Assembly: GCA_018398765.1 (NCBI GenBank)
Contig: JAHBMJ010005745.1
Location: 1 to 32,377, forward strand
Direction: 5' to 3'
DNA: 32,377 bases
From: Chromera velia
Lineage: Eukaryota; Sar; Chromeraceae
Part shown: positions 18,644-29,866 of the stretch, in pieces
Layout: every line of letters begins with the position of its first letter
Position numbering within the stretch: the stretch's first letter is position 1
Program-made: the position numbers and the translations under genes
Notes under the pieces: model-generated
Seen by the model: only the letters and a program-made list of their open reading frames with translations
Databases searched by the model: none
Told to the model about the DNA's origin: nothing

Positions 18644-18727
18644 GTTTAGAAATAGGGGGGGGTGCTTATGGAAGGATGGATGTATGGTGGATTGGTGACA
18701 GTGATTTTAAGGCATTTTGGGGAAGCA
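18644..18727. repeat. Right terminal inverted repeat (84 bp)
   Basis: Begins GTTTAGAAATA and ends TTTTGGGGAAGCA. Exact reverse complement of 16172-16255. Confidence 0.85.
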
Positions 18728-20415
18728 CAGAAACACACTGACTCATGGTCGACGACGCCATGTAATCCCAAATGGATGAAGCCGTTGCTTGGCTGACAGT
18801 CTCGCGAATGGTGTCTCTCACGATGTCCATCACGTCCAGACCAGGAGGAGGCAATGTTATCTTCGAAGCAGGACTCGAAGGGTGATTGTTACCTGAAAAA
18901 ATGTACATCAGAGAATAGAAAATAAGAGAAAAACAATCCTCTCCTGCTCCAAGAACACACTGAGACCACCAAGTAACGTTTTTTATCAGATATCTTTGTC
19001 TATTGTCGAAACAGATGCGAGAGAACAAACGAACAGATGCGAGAGAACAAAGACAAACCAAGAAGACGAAAAAAAGAAAATCTTCTCCCTACTTGCCTTT
19101 TGGAAGTTTCTTCTACGCCTCGGAAGTGTTCGAAGGGAGGCGCTCTCCATGGAGCGAAGAATCAGACAAATAGGTGCCCTGTGGGATTTTCTTCTGTGCT
19201 TCATCAGTTTTCGAAGGGAGGAGGTCTGCTTGGATGGAAGAACTAGACGACGAAGACGTAGCAGCTGGGTCTGGGGGGCAATCTCGACTGCTACATACAC
19301 CTGGGGTGGAGGGATAATCTTGTCTCGTCGTTCTCTCACGATCTTCCATGAGGGACTCCCGCGATCTGCGGAGAGCCTCCGCAACATCCTCATAGTGGGC
19401 TTCTTCCATCGGGTTGTTCTCTTCCAGCTCCCACAGAGACAATATCAACGAGGAAGAAGATGATGCTGGTTTCTTCAGGCGCCCACTGCGAGTTTATGAT
19501 TCTGCAGGTGTACGAAGAACAAAGAAAAGAAACACACAGATTGAGAAAACGTCTATGAGAGATAGCGAAAAAGTTAAAAAGAGGCAAAATGCAATAAAAG
19601 AGAGAGAGAGAGAGAGAGAGAGTGAGAGAGGAAGTGGGAGAGAAAGAGAAAGAGACAGAGAGAACGACAAAAAGAGAAAAAGAGAAAAAGAACACACAGA
19701 GAGAAAGTTGTCATTGAAACCACTGACCTGTTGAAGTGTTCTTCTTGGTTTTCGGTTCATGCCTAGACGGTCTTTTGTCCTTCTTGCGTATGACACGCTC
19801 CAGCTCTCTAACGGCCTGGTCTCTTTTTCGCTCGAATTCGTCTGTTTCTTTGCCTGCATCCGACAGCCTCTCTGTAAATGCCTCGGTGTCGGAAATTTCT
19901 TCGTCGTTGCTCTGCTCCTCCTCCACCATTTCTTCATCTTCAACGATGAATGACTTCATGGAGTCATCACTCTCTTCGTCTTCTAACTCCTCTCCCTTCC
20001 CAGCTTCTTTTGCCTCTAAATTGAGGTATTTCTTCGTAAGGCTTTTCCTGTCTTTCTGACGAGCAGAGGCAGAGAGGCTAGGCACCACCAGGTTGTCTAG
20101 CTTCTTCATCTGCTCACGGAGGTTATCTAGTTGCGCTTTTGTTGAGCCCTCAGAGACCAGAATGGTGGAAGATGCACCAGATGCTTCAGCGAGGCGGTAG
20201 AGATTGAGGCGCTCTGGCGAATCAGCCCACCTCGGAATGGCTGGAGTTTGGTCTCGACAAGTCTCTTCCTCCTCACGTCTCTCCCTCTTCTTTGAAAGCT
20301 TATTACCATCTCGTTTCTTCCCGCCGTCTTTCTCCCCCTTCCGCTTCCGACCCGCAGAGGTCTCTCCGAGAAGCAAGAGAAAGAGGAGAACACAGAGAAG
20401 GAAGGGCACCCTCAT
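18666..20415 (-). CDS. Secreted charged protein of unknown function, 3 exons
   Basis: Exons 20415-19728, 19465-19301 and 18892-18666 join in frame to about 359 residues. Exon 1 starts with a clear signal peptide (MRVPFLLCVLLFLLLLGETS), then a Lys/Arg-rich stretch (about 22-60), a middle region with NLYRLAEASG and LDNLREQMKKLDNLVVP, then a strongly acidic run (about 140-190) and a charged segment likely to be helical. Exon 2 is acidic and helical (ENNPMEEAHYEDVAEAL). Exon 3 carries GLDVMDIVRDTIRETVSQAT. Exon 1 is firm; the exon 2 acceptor (ACCAG) is weak and chosen for phase, and an alternative exon 2 could run to a stop at 19113. The last 19 residues and the stop codon come from the 84-bp transposon repeat. 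No family was recognised; it is predicted to enter the secretory pathway. Confidence 0.55.
19600..19622. repeat. (AG)n microsatellite in intron
   Basis: A run of AG dinucleotides inside intron 1 of the minus-strand secreted-protein gene, extended on the right by a purine-rich stretch to about 19,700. Confidence 0.9.
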
Positions 20416-21312
20416 TCCCGAGGCCCGTTACTGGATTGGTTGATGGATTGATAGATGACTGATCGATTGATTGAACGACTGAATGATAAATTGATTGATT
20501 GAGAGGCCACCGCTAGACACCAGGTAACACCGGGTAGACAAACAGAAAACCGAAGTTCAATTGATGACAGTCTGAACATAAGACGAGCAGCTCTAGACCG
20601 TTAGAGTAGATTCCTTGAGTAACAGCTCTGACATCTACACTGTCGATCACCCGAAATCTCGATTTTTTGAAAACTGAGAGACTTGCGATCAACTCTGTCA
20701 AAAAGTAAATTCACTCCGGATAAATTATAAGCATGCATGCATCAAATTAATTGTTCAGATTGTTGAAAAATAAAATCGTCACGCGATTTTTTCCGTTCGA
20801 TACGTGCGCAGATATGCAGACTGCGCGAGTTTTCGCATGACATTTTGCGCCTAGAGCACCTGTCCTTCGCTTCTAACTTTTTTTTACCTCTTTGAGTCCG
20901 GGGTGTATTTTTTGTTAAGTGCCCTCTCAGCTTCGCTTTCCGGGCCATAATTGAAATCTTCTCGAATCATCTCGTCGCGAAATTGCGACGCGAGTCCTTG
21001 TCCATCCTTGTCCTGACAGTACGACAACAGCATCTTTGTCTAGCTCAGACTAGCTGACACGTGTACAGCCTGACAGTTTGATCAATTCACAGGGCCGTGT
21101 ACAGTGTATATCAATACACACAAGCTTTTTTAAGTTGACGCAGATCTGCAAAACCCCCTGATCTGTAAATGCAGAGAACAGAACGTTGCTTGCCGCTTTC
21201 TGCATGGTCGGACCTAGCCATCACTGTCATCTCAGCGAAGACCGGCGGTTGTACCTTTTGCAATTGATCCGCAAGCGGACTGGATGTGCTGCCAGTGAGG
21301 AAAGAACCGAAA
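20416..21312. other. Divergent intergenic region
   Basis: Lies between the minus-strand secreted-protein gene and the plus-strand monooxygenase gene, so it should hold both promoters. It contains degenerate GATTGATTGA repeats (about 20,430-20,500) and AT-rich sequence around 20,700-20,780. No gene or RNA was recognised. Confidence 0.5.
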
Positions 21313-21724
21313 ATGAAAGTTTGCATCGTCGGTGGAGGTATTGCGGGACTGAGGTCAGTTCGGTGCATCGATTCCATTTTCTGCCTGTCGGAGACGAGAC
21401 GCCGCTTCTCTCTCTACCTGTTGCCGTCTCTATCCTTGCATTTCTGCATTGCAGCACTGCGCGCGCTCTTCTCCGGCTCGGAACTGCAAGAGGCGTCAAT
21501 TTTGATGTCACGGGTAAGGCGCTCACAGCCGTGCTGCTGCCTTCTTCTCTTGAGGCTCTTGAAAAATTGCATGATTGTATCCATCGCTTTTCTTTGAACA
21601 GATTCAGAGAGGCAAGACGAGCGAGCAGCCAGAGAAAGACGAGACGGAGGGACAGAGAGAACAGGGGAAGAAGAAGGCAGGCACGAAGACATTCACTCGT
21701 CAAGCAGAGCCGCTGATCTCTGTC

Positions 21725-21768
<44 letters not shown>

Positions 21769-22237
21769 CGTTTCTCTCTGTGGTCTGTCTGCCTGTCCCT
21801 CCGTCCGTCACTGCATCAATTCGAGAAGGGAAGTTAAGATGTCGAGAAGTCACATTCATATTCGCTGCGAGGAAGAAGGTAAGAAAGAGAAAAAGGCATG
21901 TGTCTTTCCGTCTATCTGATGTGTTTGGTCTGCCAGAATAAATGACTGACCGAAAAAATGGACCCAGAAGCGTCGCCGCGCGGCCCCGCCTTGGTGTGGC
22001 TGCTCTGGTATGAACAAACAGACTGTCGATCTGGGTTGCACGAACGGACTGACTCTGACTGACTCACTGCAGTTTTAGAGAGGTCCCAGACTTTCTTCCC
22101 GAAAGCGGGAGCGGGGTTCGTGTTGGGTCTCAATGGAATGGCAGGTTCGTGAAGCGACTCTCTGATTGACTGGTAGAATTTGTTTCTCTCTCTCCGCCTC
22201 TCTCGCTCTCGCTCTCTCTCTCTCTCTCCCTCTGTGT

Positions 22238-22284
<47 letters not shown>

Positions 22285-25200
22285 CGTGCGTGCGCGCGTG
22301 CATGTATGTGTGTGGCGCACGGAGAAAGAGACAGAAAGTGACTACAGCTGCCTGTAAACGGGAGCAGGAATCGTTACCAGATGCTTTTACCTTTTTCATA
22401 TTTTTCTCTCCCCGTCCTCTTTCCAGTGCTGTTGGTTGCCAGGATTTTCTCCCGCAAGGCAGGGGCGCCTGCACTAGGGGATCCGCAGGCAACTCCATGT
22501 AACTAGTGTCTTTCCGTCTTTCTGCTTTTTCCTTTTTTTTGTGCGAGAGATTCTGCAGTGCTCTTAAGTCCCTTCTTTCTGTCCGTAGACGTGTATGTCC
22601 TCACACTCACGTGGTCACTCCTTTCCTCTCTCCCAAGCCGGCCTCTCAGGTTGGTTGGGCGTGTGCTCGCCCTTTTACACATCAATGTTTCAATGTCCCC
22701 ACCTGCGGGTATGCGTTCCTCCTCGCATCCGTCGTATGTGTTTGTGTGCGTGCGTGAGTCCACATGCTGCCAGGTGAGTGCTGATGAATGTTTTGGGTGG
22801 GGTATGTGCAGTGCTGAGGGACCTCGGTCTCCTCACGGAGGCGAGGGCGGTCTCCCAGCCCCTGAAGAGCCTCTGTCACGTCCTTCCGAATTCGAAAACT
22901 CTGGGCACAACCTCTTGGGGGGAACACTTCAGCAACAAATACGGTCAGCTAGGTGGGACAGTAGGGGCACCCAGGAATTTGGTTTTCCCTCCGTAGAGAA
23001 AGAGCGAGGTCTGGTCTCTATAGCTGATTGTAAGAACATCTCTAATCATAATGCAAAGATCGCTCCGCTCCTGAAGCCTCCACAGACGTTTTTTGTCTAA
23101 CTTCAATCTTCTCTCACCACACACACTCTTCCTCGGAGGGATTCCTTCATGCATGCTCATGAACAGGCTGCTTGCTGAGAATGCCCAACGATGCAGGGCT
23201 GGAGCCGAGGGGGGTGTTGAGGGGAGACCTCGTAGACGTGCTTTCGAAAAGTCAGCTGACCCTGCGGCGTGGAGGGTGGTGGTGCTTTCTTTGTGGGGGC
23301 GCGTGTGTCCCCTCCAAACGGAAAGCAGATGAACAGGAGGAAAAGGAGAATTTATGGGAAAGGAATTGTGTGCCTAAAACGGAACAAAGCACAGGCAGAC
23401 ATACAGACGTACAGAAGGATGCAGACACGGATGGACAGGCACACAACACAAGATGCAAATGAGAAGACAAAGCCGGAAAGAAGGACACCCTGCTACTTTC
23501 GTACCGAAGCCCCACAGAGGGGATACAAGAAATGGAGATGTGAAGTCTGTATGAATGAGTTGTTGGAAAAAAGTAGAGCAAGTCGTGCCGATTCTCTTCC
23601 TCAAGGGAGACTTAATTAGGTAGTCTTGTTTACCCTTTTTCTTTTGAGGCTTTTTGCCGTCTCGTCTGTTCCCTCTCCTGCGTCATCCAGTCTGCATTCC
23701 CTCATGAATGAATTCGACCTGTGCTAATGCAACTTGCAACTTTTGTTTCTTTTGTCTTCTTCATGCATGCACGCAGGCCTCCCTCCCGGCACAGTGCAGC
23801 ATGGGAAGGGGGTGAGACGCGTTCGGGATGGCGTGTTGGAGGCCCGAGTAGAGACAGACGACGGTCGGCCGTTGGATGATTTGTTTTTTTTTTTCTGCGT
23901 GGTCGGGGAAGGAAGAGAAAGAATGACGGCATTCAAAAATTAAAAATGTCTCTTTTCCATCTTTGGATTCAAATTAATGCGTTGAAGAGAGATTCTTGTT
24001 GAGCTCTGGGCCGTCTGGTTTTCCTAGTGTTCCTTGAATTGGTATGAGTGACAGACAGACAGACAGAGAGAAAGAGAGCGTCCCATTCAGATAGGCTGTC
24101 TGTTATCTCTCAGACAGCGTTGTCTCCCTACTCACCCTTCTGCTTGGCTGCTCGTGGCTCCTCGGTCGGGGTGACAGAAAGCTTTGTTGTTGATGCAGAA
24201 AGAAGTAAAGAAGAGAACAGACGACGGACCTTTGGGTTTGTTGACGCACACACTGACTGACTGACTGACTGGTCCGATGCATCAATGAATGATTGGACTG
24301 TGCATGCAGGGAAGGAGGAGGGGTTTGACGTGGTGATCGGCTGCGACGGAATTCGGTCGGTCGGTCTTCCTGTATTTCTGTTGAGCGGGCTTTGCGTGTG
24401 TGTGGGCGTGCGTGCGTGCGCGGTATCTTTTTGCCGCCGGCTGGTGGGTTGCGCCGTGCTCGTCTGCCACAATGCCAGCGGCGAAGCATTGGATGATGGA
24501 TAGGTGGATGGATGGATGGAGAATCGTTCGTTTTGGTCAGAGGACCAGTTCGTTCGTCTTGGCAGGAAAACTTGCTTGAATGAGTGAGGGAGTGAGTGAG
24601 GAGTAAGCGTGAGTGGGGTATTGCGAGCATCACGGAGGCCTTTCCTTTCTTCTCTTTTCTCGTCTTTCACCAGAGGTCTGTAGGATGGTGCCACAAGAGA
24701 ACGGAAGACAACAGAAGAGAAGACGGCCATCCACTGCATACCTGCATGTGGCTGGCATATGTCCCAGAAAGAAAGCGCGAATGAAAGAAATGGCGTTCAT
24801 CAGCGCCCCAAAACAAAAGAATTCTGCATGACTGCAAGTGCGTACTGGTCGCAAAAGAAAGAAATATTATCGTCACTCAGAGTTCTATCGCTCTTCTCCT
24901 CGATAAATTAACACACCGCAGGAGTATCGTTCGGAGAGCCCTCTATCCCGACGGCACAAAGCCACACTTCACAGGTACATGTGCGTGTCTTCGGTGCATC
25001 ATGCGTCTCTCGGCTCGGTTCGCTCTCATGCTGTGAGGAAGAAATGTTTGTTTCTTTGCGTGCTCTCTTCCTTGCGTGTGTGGAATGCATACTTGCATGC
25101 TCATTTTGTTTTTTATTCGGGTGTGTCTGCCGGATTCCTTTTCCTTCCCGTCGTGTTTGTGCAAGTAGCTCTTATGTGTCGCTGTGCTTGTGCCTGAAGT

Positions 25201-26622
25201 CTCGCCCCTTCTGCATACACTCACTCACTGGTTGTGTGCGCTGGCTGGTACAACTCGGTTACTGAGTTGCATGCTTTGCTTGTTGAGTTGGCCGGAAGAC
25301 AGCGTCAATCAATGTGCATCTCCGTACATAGCACAACGACATGAAATCATGTAACAGTACTGATGAACAATGAACGTGGGGGGTGCGGATGCAGAGCTGG
25401 AATACTGGTGCGGCGTGAGCTCTCTTTCGGCTCTGAGCGGAGAGGGGTGCGAGTTTGGATCCGCCCCTTTCCCGCCGCCCTCCCTTCCTCAACTAAAGCT
25501 TGCACGAGAGGGGATTCTTGAGGTGATGACTCCAGGACAACAGGCAATGATGTTCGGTGCAGGGTCTCGAGAGCATCCTGTTGTTGTATGGCAGGTCGTC
25601 CGACCGGGTGAGTCAGTCAGTCAGTTGCATTCTGTCTGTCTTTGTTTAGAGCGTCTGGGTGTATGCATGTGTCTGTTTGCATGTGGGGGGGCGATGGGAT
25701 GACGTGACGTGATGTGCGTCCAATCAATCAGTTCATACAAACATGCGTGGAGAGCCATTGCTGGGGGAAATAGAAAAAGCAACACAGGATCTATCTGTAG
25801 GGGCATTCATTCCCGTCAGGCGGCCTACATCTCCTCTCCACGCCTCCTTTCTCTGTTCCAGAATTCGTTTCCTTCCTCACTCACTTCTCTGTGATTTTTG
25901 CATGCGTCGTTTCAGCCAATCTTCCGTTTTCTGTCTGCGATCCTCTCACAAATACATGCGATTCTTTGAAAAATCAAGGCTGCAATACGTCAGATGATAG
26001 TATGTGTCCCTCAACCATCTCTCTTCTTCCCCCTCTCTGTCTGTTTTGTCTCTCTCTTGGTGCACGTGCGTGCGTATGAGTGTGCAGGCGAAGAGAAAAA
26101 GACAGGATGGAATGATGACCCTGGAGAGGTTCGTGAGTTTCTCGGAAGCATCGGCGTGGATTCCACATCTTCTCCTTCGTCTTTGCCTCCCTCCCCCTCT
26201 GCCTCTGCATCATCTCAACCAGCCGCATCGAGAAAAAGTGAAGGAGCCGCATGGCCAGACGAGCTGCGGTTTGTTGCGTCCCGCAGCGCCAGGTATTTCC
26301 ACCTCGGCGTCTTCGCACTGAACTTGAAGCACTGTCCCAATAAGGGACACCAACACTCGCACAACGAAGAAGAGGACAGGGGGGAACCGTGGGGCAAAGG
26401 ACGACTGGTCTTGTGCGGGGACTCTGCACACGCCCTGCCCCCGACTGCCAGCCAGGTCGGTAAGTTGGTCGGTCAGGCTGTTCTGGACTCTTGAAGAATC
26501 AGCAAAGTCCCTCCAGAGAGAATTGACGCCCGCAAGATCGCACAGAGAAGAATCCACAAAGTCAGGCTGTTAAGGCTCCTTGAGGAATCAGCAAAGTCCC
26601 TCCAGAGAGAAACGCAGAGAAA

Positions 26623-26657
<35 letters not shown>

Positions 26658-28226
26658 GGGCGGACGAGAAGGGACGGGAGGAGGGAAGAGAAGAAAGGAA
26701 AGAAAGAAGCAAGACGGAAATGAAGGAAGCAAGAAAGAAAGAAAGAACGAAAGAAAGAAGCCGGACAAAGAAAAGCAGAAAGAAGCAGAGAAAGCCTGCG
26801 GATATGTATTTGTCTATCTTGCTAGACAGTCTTTCTGCACTTTTGTATCGCGATGAATAGGTTGTGAACTGCGCTCTCGCAGCAGTAGTTTTGCGTTTTT
26901 CTCTCGAAGGAAAGTTTTGTTGTCCTCGACCCCTTTTTTCTCGTGGTCCGACGTGGCGAGTGTCCGATTTGAGTACCTGACTTATCCCTGGATAGACAGA
27001 CAGCGGGTATGTACAGAGAAAGAGACACATAGATAGACAGAAAGACAGGCAAACGGAAAACGAGCGGAGGGTCTAAAAATGGTGAAGAAGACATGCCTTG
27101 TTTCATTGCAGCGTTTTTTTCAGTCCTCTTCTCCCCACGCACACTCCTTCATTCCACTGATCTACCTCCACTTGAATGTGTGCGTCCCTTCTCTTCTCTT
27201 CTGTTCTGTTCGCTTCTCAGGGGGCTAACATGGCAATGGAAAGTGCTTATGTCCTTGCGAAGAAGCTCTCTGAATACGCGCAAAAGGAAAATCACCGTCG
27301 GAAAGAGCCCGTGCATCCCTCGGCTACATCTGCCACGACAACTTCAGCCTCTTCTTCTTCTTCTTCGCCCCCCAGTTCCCCATCCTCTTCTTCCTCAACA
27401 CCTTCCAGAGCTGTCTACGAAGAAGGGTTGGATCTGACATCCGTCTTTGCAGAGTACGAGACCAGTCGAGTAGAGAGACTGGCGGGCATTCGCTCTCTGT
27501 CAGAAGTCAACAAGACCTGGTACCTCTCCCAAGGGTCCGTTGGTTGGTCGGTCGAGTTCACTGAATGATGAAAATTAATCAAAGATCGAGTTGCTGCGTC
27601 CTGTGCACCCCAGACATCCCTCCTACGTACGGAAGACTGCTGGTTGATGCATTGTGTTTTCTCCTGAGCGTGGTAGAATTAATGCCTTCCTTCTATACCA
27701 GACGACTGGTGGATGGTCCGTGCGCAACGCTCCGGTCGTCCCTCCCACCAATAAGCCATAAAAGTTCGGCAGGCCCGGCTGAGACTTTCTTTGGCGCTCT
27801 TGACTGTCCAAGAGAGAGAACGGAGACTGTTAGGAAAGAAATCCGCTCTCAGCCATCAACCTGCCACTGCCTGCCTGTCTGCTGTTAGAACGCCCGTCTT
27901 GCTGTTCGGTGGGGATCTTTTTGAGAAAGCCGTTTTGACAGCCGCCAGAGTTCGGGACTCCCATATTCATTAAGTCGTTTTTCTTCTTTCTCTGCACAGG
28001 GAGGGAGCCTGCCTCTTGACTCTTTGCAGAATCCCCCGAGCCTACATGACACATATCACATGAAAGCAACCTCACGTTAAACGCACACTTGGTTCTGCCT
28101 GCCTGCAGGTTCATTTTGGATCCTTTAAAGAGGTACTACGCCCAGTGGTTGCACAGAAGGGAGCCGCGAGGATTCATCCTTCAGTATGAGAGAGAGTTCG
28201 TCTCGGGATGCCCTGCGCCAATCTAG
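21313..28226 (+). CDS. FAD-dependent monooxygenase, 13 exons
   Basis: Exons 21313-21353, 21455-21513, 22073-22144, 22812-22943, 23167-23250, 23777-23863, 24310-24355, 24922-24974, 25395-25607, 25916-25999, 26088-26455, 27221-27534 and 28109-28226 give 556 residues in one frame. The N-terminus is a Rossmann dinucleotide fold (MKVCIVGGGIAGLSTARALL, rebuilt across exon 1/2) leading to FDVTVLERS. GVLRGDLVDVL, the GCDGIRSIVRRAL block (about 167-179) and GDSAHALPPTASQ (about 401-413) followed by GANMAMESAYVLA are the three signatures of the PF01494 class A flavoprotein monooxygenases (aromatic hydroxylase, kynurenine monooxygenase and zeaxanthin epoxidase relatives). They use NAD(P)H and oxygen to hydroxylate or epoxidise a small molecule; the substrate is unknown. 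Two Ser/Pro-rich inserts (exons 11 and 12) and a Cys-containing insert (exon 10) are unusual. No targeting peptide is seen. Its small exons are hidden among chance frames. Confidence 0.8.
21729..21762. repeat. (CT)n microsatellite in monooxygenase intron 2
   Basis: About 17 CT units. Confidence 0.95.
22240..22280. repeat. (TG)n microsatellite in monooxygenase intron 3
   Basis: About 20 TG units followed by CGTG units and CGCG. Such alternating purine-pyrimidine sequence can adopt Z-DNA. Confidence 0.95.
26470..26609. repeat. Near-tandem 50-bp duplication in monooxygenase intron 11
   Basis: GTCAGGCTGTT begins at about 26,471 and 26,559, and both copies end in the 20-mer GAATCAGCAAAGTCCCTCCA plus GAGAGA. 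They are 88 bp apart. Confidence 0.7.
26626..26656. repeat. (GA)n microsatellite in monooxygenase intron 11
   Basis: About 15 GA units, followed by a purine-only stretch of GGA and GAAA words to about 26,760. Confidence 0.95.
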
Positions 28227-29498
28227 CCCCCTTTTGGCACTTTTTTTTTTCTTTGAGTCTGTAAACCGCGGCTATCAGACGGAAAGGAGGAGCCGCCCTA
28301 ATTTTGGAAATATGAGGGTGAGAGATGATTGGAGACAACACGCAGAATCTTGGTCTGGTCACTTATACGGCATAAGAGATTACATACAGTTCTATACAGT
28401 TCGTCGTTCGAAGGACAGGCAGAGAGGCATGCAGACACACAGGCGCAGACAGCGATATGTTAGCGGCTTCATTTCTTAATCAGTGCTTAGATCAGTGCAG
28501 AATCAACCGAAGAATTCACTTGATCGATTAGATCATATATCGAGCTTGATGTTATCAAAAGAAGAAAGAAAACACTGTTCAAAACAGTTTCTGAAAACTT
28601 TGTAAATCTTCTCGTAAGAATATTCATAGATTACGCGTGCGGCTGCATTGTCGCATGCAATCCCTAATAGACTCCCTATATTACTAGTACCGTATTTCGG
28701 AGTAAGTGATAACTGATAATCTAAGTGATTTATTGGTGCCTTAGGACTCAGACACTGTCGCCGTTTTGTCTTTTAGAGGTCACCCGCACACTAGCCCCCG
28801 CAAATACCCGCAAATTAGCTAGCAAATTAGTAAGTGGGCTAGCAATTGGAAGAATTATCTCATCGGGAATTTGATTCCCAATTTAGAGTAGAATTTAAAA
28901 TAATTAACCCTGCAAAAATGAGTGAACTTACAAATCAATGAAATCATATGATGATGATGATGATGATATATATATAACAAATGTCAAATGAATTTAAGTG
29001 AATTTACATGAATTTAAGCATTTATACCCCCTTAAAGCTATAAAGGTGTTTTTTCATCCCCTAATCAAATGACCGAGAAAGTTATAGCCTTTGGATCAAA
29101 TGACCAACAAAGTTACATAGATCGATTTGACATCATAAGGAAAAAAGTTATACCCCCTCGATCAAACCTAACCGACAAAGTTACCGAGCATCAATCAACG
29201 AACCGATAAAGTTACGCTGACGAATCAAAATCTTCATAGCTTTACGGAGGTAAGCAATTAATTTAGATGGATAATGAATTTACGTGAATTTGTAAGTGAA
29301 TCATGCACTGTTATGCAGTGACTAGCGCAGTGAACGAGCCAACAATGCGAACACTGGTACTAGGCTACTAACACTGGTATAATACTCTTGGTACTAGTTT
29401 TTGCCGTAAGTTCCAGTAACTTTATTACACAGTAACTTACACGAATTATCACTACTGAATTAAAAAAAAAACACAGCAACTTAGGGCTTTGGCAGCTT
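28227..29498. other. AT-rich intergenic with degenerate repeats
   Basis: Downstream of the monooxygenase. From 28,500 the sequence is AT-rich, with an (ATG)n/(AT)n microsatellite at about 28,949-28,976, repeated GAATTTA words (28,870-29,020 and 29,270-29,300) and a degenerate repeat built on AAAGTTAY at 29,035-29,250. No gene was seen. Confidence 0.5.
29035..29250. repeat. Degenerate repeat with AAAGTTAY core
   Basis: Units resembling ATCAAATGACCGACAAAGTTA recur about five times at irregular 30-60 bp spacing (AAAGTTA near 29,079, 29,111, 29,146, 29,178 and 29,208). The core is much better kept than the spacers. Confidence 0.5.
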
Positions 29499-29698
29499 TC
29501 AGTTTGTTTCTACAGGTTTGTTCCGAAATTGTTCGTATATGCAGTGTTTCCACCGGCATGAATTCTGATGCAGCCACTGCAGCAAAGACCGCACGACAGG
29601 AATCCAGCTAGAGAAGACTCCAAAGACAAGGTAGAGGGTTAGAAAGCCAGACAAAAACAGACAGAGAGGTAGAACCACTGAACCAATCCGAGCAATAC
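29499..29698 (-). CDS. Possible terminal exon with a membrane segment
   Basis: On the minus strand an acceptor-like GGTGCAG is followed by 200 bp open to a TGA. The frame encodes a hydrophobic stretch (VLPLCLFLSGFLTLYLVFGV) and a short basic tail ending KPVETN. Phase and acceptor are acceptable, but I could not find the preceding exon; upstream lies low-complexity sequence with an assembly gap. It could be the 3' end of an unassembled membrane-protein gene, or chance. Confidence 0.2.
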
Positions 29699-29835
29699 CT
29701 GCACCCGGCTGTGACGAACAACCTCTTGATTGATCAATAAGAACCCCAACCCCCACCGATCGACCATTCGATCAATCAGGCATGCGCATGCGCGCAGATC
29801 GACACACCGACAGACAATTAAGTTCCCCCGATCTT

Positions 29836-29866
<31 letters not shown>

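Larger units (their letters stand above)
16172..18727. mobile_element. Merlin/IS1016-like DNA transposon
   Basis: The 84 bp at 16172-16255 are the exact reverse complement of 18644-18727, including an 8-base C/G run. Between them lies an ISXO2-like transposase gene. Near-identical right-end copies also occur at 18092-18172 and 18448-18528. No clean 8-9 bp target duplication flanks the outer ends: AAAAACCAC on the left and CAGAAACAC on the right share six of nine positions. The right side has therefore probably been rearranged, or the true ends lie elsewhere. Confidence 0.65.

Noticed and set aside
18728-18736. CAGAAACAC as a target duplication partner of AAAAACCAC left of 16172
   Set aside because: Only six of nine bases match although the adjacent inverted repeats are identical, so it is not credible as a recent duplication.
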